Below, in pieces: positions 36,991-46,200 of a stretch of DNA of 49,621 nt. The notes beneath the pieces are model-generated. The model had not been told where the DNA came from, ran no database searches, and worked only from the letters and a program-made list of their open reading frames with translations. Numbering within the stretch: position 1 is the first letter of the stretch; each line of letters opens with the position of its first letter. The translations under genes were made by a program, and so were the position numbers. This DNA is from a virus, in IMG/VR virus record IMGVR_UViG_3300042520_000499, positions 1-49,621 of that record, one strand, 5' to 3'.

Positions 36991-38085
36991 ATGGCCTCAG
37001 CTCCCGGACAACTCGCCCAAACTTCATCCACCCAAATAACCGACCTTTCGGACTACGCTAAACAACTATTGTACGGGCAGCAGTTTGCTCCCGGTTCTGT
37101 CACCTTGCGCCGTGGCGCTCAAGATGCTCGTTTATACGAAGGCATGTACGGTGGCAATCCTGAATACACTAGGCAGTGGGCGGGGTTAGCCCCCGATGCA
37201 GATTTGGCAGCATATAAATCCCAGCTAGGCACTGCCAACCCACCTGCTACCAAAGAAGCGCCAAAGGAAGAAGCGCCGAAAAAGGCGGCTGAAGGCGGCA
37301 TCATGTCCCTACGTGGCTACAAAAAAGGCAAAGGCATTACCGCTGACCGCGCTGATTTTCTCAGGACTAGGCAAGAGGAAGGCAAGAAATTAACACCTAT
37401 GCAGCTAAAGAATCTCGCTGCATACGACAAAGCGGAGGCCAAAAGAGCTGCTGCATCCCCCTATACCCGTGCGGAAGCAGATGTAGGCGTAGTGCCATTC
37501 TACGACCCTAAAACAATGATGTCTACGAACCCTTACTTTCTTAGGGCTATTGAGGAAATAGAAAAAAGAAAGTCGTGGACTGATCCGGGCGTGTCTGAGC
37601 AATACATGAGTCCCTACATAAAGAATGTCATTGACGAGCAGAAGCAGCAGGCTAATAGGGACTTTGCTCAACAGCAGAATCTGCTCCGTTCAAATCAGGT
37701 CGGCCTGGGTGCGTTTGGTGGCTCTCGCGGTGCATTGATGGAAACGGAAGGCCAGCGCAACCAGAATTTCCTGCTAAACAAAATAGCCCAAGAAGGCTTG
37801 CAGAACGCTTACACGCAAGGTATGGGTCAGTTTAACACGGGGCAGGATCAGCTAATGGCAGGTGCTCAGGGCTGGGGTGCCGCAGGGCAAACGCTACAAG
37901 GTCTGGGCCAAGACTACTACAACACCAGACAGCAGAGCGCTAAAAATTATTGGGGTGGCGCAACGCAAGCAGCGAGTCCGGGAGTAACCATGATAACAGG
38001 TATGCCGGGATCAGCTACGACGGGGCAATATACTCAGGTGCCTAGCTATTGGGGTGCAGGTAAAGCTAAAGGGGGCAAAGTATGA
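36991..38085 (+). CDS. virion protein with GG motifs (364 aa)
   Basis: The start at 36991 (MASAPGQLAQTSSTQI) has AAGGT upstream; the frame opens earlier at 36931. Segments: QFAPGSVTLRRGAQDARLYE; a Lys/Glu/Pro linker with APKKAAEGGIMSLRGYKKGK; SWTDPGVSEQYMSPYIKNVI; QQNLLRSNQVGLGAFGGSRG; and a C-terminal WGAGKAKGGKV. The GYM-like helix plus LRSNQVGLGAFGGSR is familiar from proteins before giant internal virion proteins. It overlaps the next ATG (ATGA). Confidence 0.66.
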   Translation: MASAPGQLAQTSSTQITDLSDYAKQLLYGQQFAPGSVTLRRGAQDARLYEGMYGGNPEYTRQWAGLAPDADLAAYKSQLGTANPPATKEAPKEEAPKKAAEGGIMSLRGYKKGKGITADRADFLRTRQEEGKKLTPMQLKNLAAYDKAEAKRAAASPYTRAEADVGVVPFYDPKTMMSTNPYFLRAIEEIEKRKSWTDPGVSEQYMSPYIKNVIDEQKQQANRDFAQQQNLLRSNQVGLGAFGGSRGALMETEGQRNQNFLLNKIAQEGLQNAYTQGMGQFNTGQDQLMAGAQGWGAAGQTLQGLGQDYYNTRQQSAKNYWGGATQAASPGVTMITGMPGSATTGQYTQVPSYWGAGKAKGGKV

Positions 38086-40226
38086 GCCAAGGAATTGTTG
38101 ACCAGCTAACTTCTGCTTTCAAGGTATACAGTGCCAATCCTAATGCGGCTAAGCAAGCTGTAGCCGCCGCTGCTCAAGGACAACCTATAGGGCCGAAAGG
38201 ACTCGCCGCCGCCGCTGCGCTGCAACAAGCACCGCAGGCACAAACCCCCGCACCCCAAGGCACAGTGATGCAGCACCTTGCTCAACAGCAAGGTATTATG
38301 GGCCAGCTCCCTGCTATGCAGGGACAGCTTCCTCCGGCGCAGCCACAACCTGAACCTGAAATGGGTATGGCAGGTGGTGGTCTAGTGTCTTTTGCTCAAG
38401 GCGGTGTAATCCCCCCTGATGTTCTTGAGGCTATCCAAGAGCACTTTGCTCAAGGTGGCGCAGTGCGTGGATTCCCCACAGGTGGCTCCTTACAGGCGCT
38501 ATCAAAAATGATACCTGATGCTCCGGGCTACTACGAATCTGGGGATATACTCAGCCGAGAAGATGAAAAGCTGATGCAGGAGTTATTGCGGGAGCAAGAC
38601 ACGGCGACCAGAGCGCGGCTAGAAGAAGAGGCAGCGCGGAGAGGATTACGAGGAGAGCGCTCTAGTCCTTCTGCATATCAACAGCGGGCGGGTATGGTCT
38701 CTGACCAACCGGAGCCAACACAAGGGCGGGCCACGCCCAAGTCAATTCAAGGGCTATCTGAAGCAGACTCTGCTACAGAAATGGAGCGGTTGAACCGCCG
38801 CCTCAAATGGCAGAATTTAGACAAAAGCGTTGGGTATGAACTACCTAAAGAGCCGCCTCCGGCAAAAGCCCCCCGTGGTATGGACACCAGCAAACTTAGC
38901 AAAGAAGCACGAGAGTTTCTTAGCAGGGAGATACCACAGGCAGAAAAACTCGCAGTGCCTGAAGCAGAAAGCCTAGCAACTAAACTAGGTAAAGTGGGTA
39001 GGGCCGCAGGTAAGTTCGGCAAAGGGCTTGGGCCAGTAGGCGAAGTGCTTGGGCCAGTAGGCAAAGTGCTTGGGCCAGTGGGCGTAGCACTGGGCGCTTG
39101 GGATATGATTGACTCACTCGCTAACCCACAATTCCAAAAACAGTATGCTGAGGACTGGAAAGAGTACATGCCCTCATGGATGGGAGGCAAAGCGGCACCG
39201 CAAGAGGAAACAAAAGGAGTTACTGCCCCGCCAAAAAATGGAGCCTCCTCTGATAAAACAAGGCTAGGCGTTACTGAGCAACAGATGGCGAAAGTCTTTC
39301 CTAGTGCAGGGCTAGGCTCTCTAAAACAGGAAGGCAAACAGGTTGGTAAACAGGAACCTACTACGGGCGCATCTGTAACACCTCGTGCGGAGCCTACTCC
39401 AGAAGCGAAAAAAGCTGGGTATACGCCACCTGAAGAGCAGACCATAAAGACAAATAGCCAAGCGGCCCCTGCTGCTACAGAAGCCTCTCCGCAGGGTGCA
39501 TCCTCTCTCATGCCGGGAGAAAGCTATGGCATACCCTCTCTTGAAGGCCAAGTCAAAATGCTGGACGAACTGCGTGGGTTATCCAACGCTAAGATGTCTG
39601 ACGCGCAGGCTAAACGCCTTGAAGAAATGCAGACTGGTGCTAAGGAAGACAAATGGCTAGGTGCCCTTATGGGTATGATTTCTGGCACATTGGGTTCTTC
39701 ATCGCCCTATCTAGGTCAAGCTATCGGGACTGGTGGCATCCAAGCGCTATCCGCTTACCAGCAAGGAGCTAAAGAAGAAGCAGACATTGCACGTAAAGCC
39801 TATGACATATATGGAGAAGAAGAAAAAGCCCCTCAACTGGAGCATGCTCGCAACGTCGATACAATTTTGAAACTGTTGCAGCAGAAAGCTGAAATGGCAA
39901 GCGAAGAGCGTAGAGCGGCGAATAGAGGGAGGATGCCTTTTGAAGAGAGATGGGCCTTAGACCGAGAAAAAGGGATAGAGGCTGAAAAACGCGCTGCGCT
40001 TGTGTCTGGTAAAACTAATGCAGCTATTGAGCATGCTGCTCTCCAGCAAGCGGTGGCTGATTATAATGCAGCAAGAGACAAGGGCGAAAACCCCAATTTT
40101 GACCAAATACTAACCAAGGCGCGAGTTCAATATGGGCTTACCCCGTTAGGGCTAGGCGGTGGCGAGCTAGGCGGGGGCGGGCTGGGTGGCGGTTTAACAG
40201 TTACAAGACAAGGCGTAAGGCAGTAA
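38082..40226 (+). CDS. internal virion protein, helical and low-complexity (714 aa)
   Basis: Gln/Ala/Pro-rich N-terminus. GG motifs (GMAGGGLVSFAQGGVIPPDV, HFAQGGAVRGFPTGGSL). Several predicted amphipathic helices (ERLNRRLKWQNLDKSV; REFLSREIPQAEKLAVPEAE). Three LGPVGxV heptads near residues 316-336. Then a long Lys/Glu/Thr-rich disordered part. The last 200 residues contain QEADIARKAYDIYGE-type helices (KEEADIARKAYDIYGEEEKA) and a Gly-rich end (GGGELGGGGLGGG, in part). It probably travels with the giant protein that follows. Overlaps the previous stop by four bases. Confidence 0.66.
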   Translation: MSQGIVDQLTSAFKVYSANPNAAKQAVAAAAQGQPIGPKGLAAAAALQQAPQAQTPAPQGTVMQHLAQQQGIMGQLPAMQGQLPPAQPQPEPEMGMAGGGLVSFAQGGVIPPDVLEAIQEHFAQGGAVRGFPTGGSLQALSKMIPDAPGYYESGDILSREDEKLMQELLREQDTATRARLEEEAARRGLRGERSSPSAYQQRAGMVSDQPEPTQGRATPKSIQGLSEADSATEMERLNRRLKWQNLDKSVGYELPKEPPPAKAPRGMDTSKLSKEAREFLSREIPQAEKLAVPEAESLATKLGKVGRAAGKFGKGLGPVGEVLGPVGKVLGPVGVALGAWDMIDSLANPQFQKQYAEDWKEYMPSWMGGKAAPQEETKGVTAPPKNGASSDKTRLGVTEQQMAKVFPSAGLGSLKQEGKQVGKQEPTTGASVTPRAEPTPEAKKAGYTPPEEQTIKTNSQAAPAATEASPQGASSLMPGESYGIPSLEGQVKMLDELRGLSNAKMSDAQAKRLEEMQTGAKEDKWLGALMGMISGTLGSSSPYLGQAIGTGGIQALSAYQQGAKEEADIARKAYDIYGEEEKAPQLEHARNVDTILKLLQQKAEMASEERRAANRGRMPFEERWALDREKGIEAEKRAALVSGKTNAAIEHAALQQAVADYNAARDKGENPNFDQILTKARVQYGLTPLGLGGGELGGGGLGGGLTVTRQGVRQ
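39027..39089. repeat. 21-bp tandem repeat x3 encoding LGPVGxV
   Basis: Units at 39027, 39048 and 39069 (CTTGGGCCAGTAGGCGAAG and variants), each giving a Leu-Gly-Pro-Val-Gly heptad. The third unit has diverged most. It may form a hydrophobic turn region in the 38082 protein. Confidence 0.85.
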
Positions 40227-40259
40227 AATACCTCAAGCAACTTTAACTCAGGAAACCGC

Positions 40260-43200
40260 ATGGATAAGTACGCTGGCCTTGCTTCTTTGTTCGACCCTTC
40301 TGTTGGCTCTGGCGATGCCGCGCTAGACGAGCTTATAGGGATACGCCCCTATACGGCCAAAGAACGGGAAGAGGATAAGCGGCGAGAGCTAGCGGATATA
40401 GAAGCCTACATGGGTGGCGAGGCTAGGCCAATGCAGGGTGATGGTGAGCAGAATCTCGCCTATGCCCGTAGATACTTAGAAGCTAAGGGGTTCCCTGCAC
40501 ATATTGCTGCTGGTGCAGTTGGTAACTTTGCACAAGAGTCAAGCGGTATTTCGGGGGGTTCCTTAAACAAGGAGGGTGGGCTAGGTATCGCTCAATGGCG
40601 CAAAGAAAGGCTCTATGGCGGTGGCGGGTATGAAGGGCTAATCCCTTTTGCAAAACGCCAAGGGCGCTCTCCGCAAGACCTTACTACGCAGCTCGATTAT
40701 TTTGTTAGTGAGTTACAAGGGCCAGAAAGAGCTGCTCTCGAAAAAGCTATGCAGACGCGCACTCCTGAGCAAGCTGCTGTCATACTTGGGCGCTACTATG
40801 AACGTCCGAATGAACAGTATGCCAACTATGAAAATAGGGCCGCGCAAGCGCGGCGCTTCGCTGCTATCCCTGACGAGCAAATACAGAACGCTCCGTCTGG
40901 AATGTACTTAGATGTAACAGGTGGTAGGCCATTCCAACAACGGCAGGGACAATCCCCACAATACTCTCAGCTAGAAACCACCCCCATGCAGTTAAGCACG
41001 GGGCAGACGATCAATGTTGAGAAGGGCATGTCGCATGAAGAAGTAGCGGCTATGCTGAAAAAAGAAGGCATAGAAGGCGTTCCGCTACGCCAATTCCAAG
41101 CGCCCAACGGCCAGACTGTCAACGCTGAATATGATATGTCTGATGACGAGGTGCTGGGTATGCTTCGCAAAGAAGCCCCTGAATATGCTACTCCTCAAGG
41201 CGCTCCCACTCCCAATAAGTCAAGCTATGGCGCTGCGGCTAAAGAATCGCTTCTGACAAGCGGTGCAGGGATATTTACAGGGCTTGGTGGAGAAACAAAA
41301 GAGCTAGGGAAAGCTGTGGCTGACACTGAACTGCTGGGGCAGTATGCGAAGCCTATAGGGGAAGCCATTACAGGTGCTGGGGAGTCGATGCGTGGCTATG
41401 GCGAAGAGCTAGGTCATAGAGCAGAGGGCGTCTTTGAGATGCCTAAAGATGCAAGTTGGTTTGAGAAGACTGTAGGCTACCCAATCGTTCAAACAGGTGC
41501 GGGGATTGTCCCTTACGCTGCTGCGTATGCTATTCCGGGTGTAGGCCCAGCTACGGGCACTGCTGCTCTGTATGGCGGCGCTATGGGTGGGCTTGAAGAA
41601 CGCGCTAAGGAAACAGGCAAAGAGTTTGTACCTAGCGAGGCACGCCCCTATGCTGTGGGCGAGACTGCCCTTGATTATGTAGGCGGCAGACTGCTCGGCC
41701 CGTTGAAAAAGTTATTCAGTGATGACGTAGTGCTGGGTGCTAGAGAGACTATTATAAAGGCTGTAGAAAAAGGCGGTATTGAAGAAGCCAAGAAACTCGT
41801 AGGCTCACGCCTCGGCAATATAGCTAAACAGGTAGGCATCACGGATGCAGCCTTCACCAGCAGTGAAGTAGCTGAGAATGTCATAGAACGCGCCTATGCT
41901 GGACAGCCCTTATTTGATGACTCTGCTCTACAGGAATATGCTGACACTGCTAAACAAGTTGCAGGTTTTGGTGGCGTTGCCGGTGTAGCGCAAGGTCTTG
42001 GCAGACACCACATCAAGGCTACAGAAGTAGCCCGCATCGAAGAGCAGAAAGCTACGGAAGAGGCGTTAGCCGCACAGAAAGCAGCCCAGCTCGCTCAGCA
42101 AACAGCCCTAGAAGAACAAGCTGTTGCTAAGGCAGAAAAGAGGAAAGAGCGCCAACCTATCGAGATACCTGAAGAATTACAAGGTATGCCCTATAAGGAC
42201 GCTGTGCGCTACATGCAGATGCAGGAAGCCAAGGCACAACCCCCAGTAGAAGAAGTACCAGAACCTACGGTGCAAGAGAAGCCCTACTACGAACAATTAG
42301 GGTTGAAGGCGCGTAAGAATACCCTAGTCATGAAGGGATTGAAGCAGCTTAACCCAGATGACCCTTCTCATGGCCCCACTATCAATGCGTTTCTTGATGA
42401 AATAGAAGCGAAGAATATGCCCCGCGATCAGCAGGCTATAGACGCTTTACGCACTAAACTTAACGAGGTACAACAAAATGCCCAGCAAGTCTCCGAAACA
42501 GGCCCGACTGATGGCAGCGGCGGCGCACAACCCAGCGTTCTCGAAGAAGGTGGGGATCAAACAATCAGTGGCGAAGGAATGGAACCAAGCCGACAAGGGG
42601 AGCAAGATGTTGAAGTCGATGACGAAGAACCCACGGAAAAAGTAAAAGCTGTCGCGGAAGAGGTTCCTACGGGGATGGTAAATCCTCGTGAGTTTATGCA
42701 CTATAAGGATGTAACCAAGCGCACTGCTGAGTTAACCCAAGCGGCGGAGCAATTAGCTGCTGGGGAAATTACTAAGGAAGACTACGCTGCACTGGTAAAC
42801 AAATATAAACCTGTTACAGCATATCGTAGTATCCCCAAGCCTGCCTCACTGGAAGAAATGTACAACGCTTTATCTAAAGATAAAGTAGACAAAATAGGTG
42901 AGGCGAGCGGCACTCTGGAGGAAGGGGAAAATATAGGATTGCGCTTAGACATCCCCGCCTACAGGGATCACGGCGCTTGGGTAGTCACGGTGCATACACC
43001 GCGTCGAGGGGGGTTTGCGGGTAAGCCTATTGGGTACGAAAGTGTCGCAGGAGCTACGGATGTATCTTTTGGGATTACTGAAAAAGCTGCATTAAACATA
43101 GCTAAGGGTTCTGGTAAAGCCACCATAGCGACAATGGAAGGTAAGTGGAAGCCTGTATCCCCAGAAGAAGCTGCAACGCTGGGAAAGCAATACCTTAATG

Positions 43201-46200
43201 ACCCAGAATGGATTCAGGTGGGCATGGACCCGGAGCGCCATAGCTACTTCTATGATCGCGCTAACATGGAACCCGTTACTCATGCTGAGGAGGTTTTGCA
43301 AATCGGCGGTCTAGTGTTCGCTAAAAATCCTACCTATGCCCCAGCAAGCAAATTCCTTTTCTCCGGTAGGGGCAAAAACCCAGACAAAGGAGTGCTCTCC
43401 TTACCAATACAAGAGTTCGAGTCAGCAACAGATGCTAAAGACCTGCTGAACAGATACGTCAAAATAGCTACGGATTCTCGCCTACATGATCTTGCTAAGA
43501 CGTATTTAACATCTCCTCATATTGCGGCAGCCAAGGTTACATTCTTCAAGCAAGGAGACAAGATACCGCGTAATGTTAAAAATGCCTTTGATGCAGCCAA
43601 GGCGGGTGCAGTTACCGTAGTGGGCGAAGATGGTGCTCATCTCTATTTCAAAGCAGATGATCCTAACGTTTTCCGCGAAGACAACGTAATCCACGAAGTC
43701 ACCCATGCTTTAACTGAGGCAGCTCTGGTGCGGAACCCATCTGCACGGGCGGAGCTAACAGGTCTATCGGACAAAATAAGTCGCGTACTTCATTCCAACA
43801 ACCCAAAGTACGGGAAATTCTGGGATGACATAATAGGCAAAGACCCTAGTGAAACGCTGGCATACAGCTTGACTTTGCCTTCTTTCCGACAGGTTTTAAG
43901 CAAGTACGACGAAGATGGGCATAGGCTGAAAGCTAAGCCTGCTGCATTTAAGGGCCAAGCACCTGTACGCACCCTGTGGCAGAAATTCGTTGACACTCTT
44001 ACAAGATTATTCGGCTTACCCAGCAAGCAGAAACAGGCGTATGACACTGCACTAAACGAGTATCTCGACCGCAAAGCAGAGTACGAAAAGCAAGTTGCTG
44101 ACTACAACGCCCAGCGCCCAATGCAGGCTAAGCTGGATAGCATCCTACAAGAATTGCTAAAAACTACTGCGGCTGAAGGCGTTGCTATGCCTAGCGACAC
44201 CGCTGTTAAAGCAGTTTACGCAGGAAAGAGCGCTGTTGGCGCTGACTTAGGCAAACTTGAGGAAGCTGAAAAACGAACCACTGCTGGAGAAAGCGCCCAA
44301 AAAGTCCGTAAGGATACAGGCTGGTTCAAAGGCACGGAGGGCGAATGGCGTTTTGAAATTCCAGACGACAAGGCTGAATGGGCGACAGACTGGGAAAAAA
44401 TATCGGAAGCATCTGTAAGAGGCAAAGGGCTTCGTCTTGAGGATGTACTAGACGCTCCTGAATTATTCGCTGCTTATCCTGAGCTAAAGGGGGTAAAGTT
44501 CACTAAGCGCCCTGCCCTGTTTGACTTTTATGACGAGAGTTTAGGTTGGTTTGACCCTGCAACTAACACTCTAAACGTGACACCTAACAACCTTTCTGCT
44601 GACGCCGCGCTCGGCACTGCCCTGCACGAAATACAGCATTGGGTTCAAACAAAGGAGGGTTTTGCTCGCGGCGGCAATAGTAATTCGGTGCGCTTAAGCA
44701 ACATAGATTCCTTAAATAAGCTAGCAAAATACTGGGCACGCAGCGCCCCCTCTAACTATGACGCGCTCAATGCACTGGCTATGGAAGAGCAGGGTGTGCC
44801 CTTTAGTAAGGTTAAAAGTCGTTACAACAGAGAAGATATGGTAGCTAGTGTTTTTTACGCTAAGCCTTATGACGAACTCACTGAAGCGCAGCAGCAAACT
44901 GTACGCAATAGTGCTAGCGCTAAAGCATTACAGCGCGAATTTTTAGCTTACGAGAGGGAAAAGACCGCCCCGATTGAAGAGCTTAAGGAAAATGCTGGTA
45001 AAAACGCTGCTTTATACGAAAGGGTTAACAATGCTGAAACTACGGTTAAGCTGCTAAAAGAGTATATTGCTGATAAGAAAAGAGAGTTTAAGGGCGCTTA
45101 CGATACCTCAGTAAAAGCTCGACAGTATGACCTTGCTGGAAAAATCGAAAGCACGCATAAAGCCGAAATAGAAAAGCTGGAAACTTCCCTAGATGAGAAG
45201 AAAGCAGAACTAATAGAGGCAACCGATGCCCTTAACGACTTTACTAGCCAATTCGCTGATATTCAACACGCGCTGTATAAGCTCCTAGCTGGTGAGCGAG
45301 AAGCGCGAGATGTCGCAGGGCGGCGCAAACTGACTGCTGAGCAGCGCAGAGAGAGTGCCCCCTATACAGCGGAGGATATTAGGGAAGATGAGGCTATAAT
45401 CGTAACAGGTGCTGGAGCAGATGCCGCTAGAGTAATGTCTCGACAAACCCCTAGAGGGCAAAGAGGATTAGCAGGCAAGCTAAAGGACAAGGACTTTGGC
45501 GAAAAACTTTCAGAAGCTGCGCGTGACGTTCTTACATCAGGGCGGCATACTTCTTTGCGTAGTGAATGGCTTGACCAGTCTGAAGCATTGGGCAAGGTTA
45601 CAGAAAACCTGCCTACTATGGTCGGTAAAAAGGCCCGTGTTGATTTCCTAGCTAGCCATTTCGCGCAGGTGGGCAATGTCATTGCTGACTCTATCCATAA
45701 CGGATTCGTAAAAGATGTAGGCGACGGCTCTGTGATGACGATTAAAGATCACAGTTTAGCCCCAGAGAAGATATTCAGGCGAGTAGCTGAGACAGGCAAA
45801 AAAGAACTGTTCAACGAAATGCTGGTAGCACTTAGAGGTCGATCCATACGCGAGGCTGACATAAAAACCAAAGCCCTTGCTGATGATCTGCTGACTAAAG
45901 CAGACGAGCTGGATGACTATGCTAGCACTCTACAGGACAAGAAGAAGCGAGCGAGCTTCACTCGGTCAGCGCAAAACCTTCGCACTCTTGCTGAGAAAAA
46001 GCTAGAGGGTATCAACTATGATAGAGGCCGCACCGAAGTCTCTGAAGAGGATATTCGTAAAGCAGAGGAGCTAGAACGCGCCGAGCCTGAGTTGGCCCGC
46101 GAAGCACAAAACGTCTATGACCTGCTGAGAAAGTCCGTTGATCTTCTCGAAGATAGCGGATTGATAGATTCTAAAACAGCCAAGCAGTATCGGGAGTACC

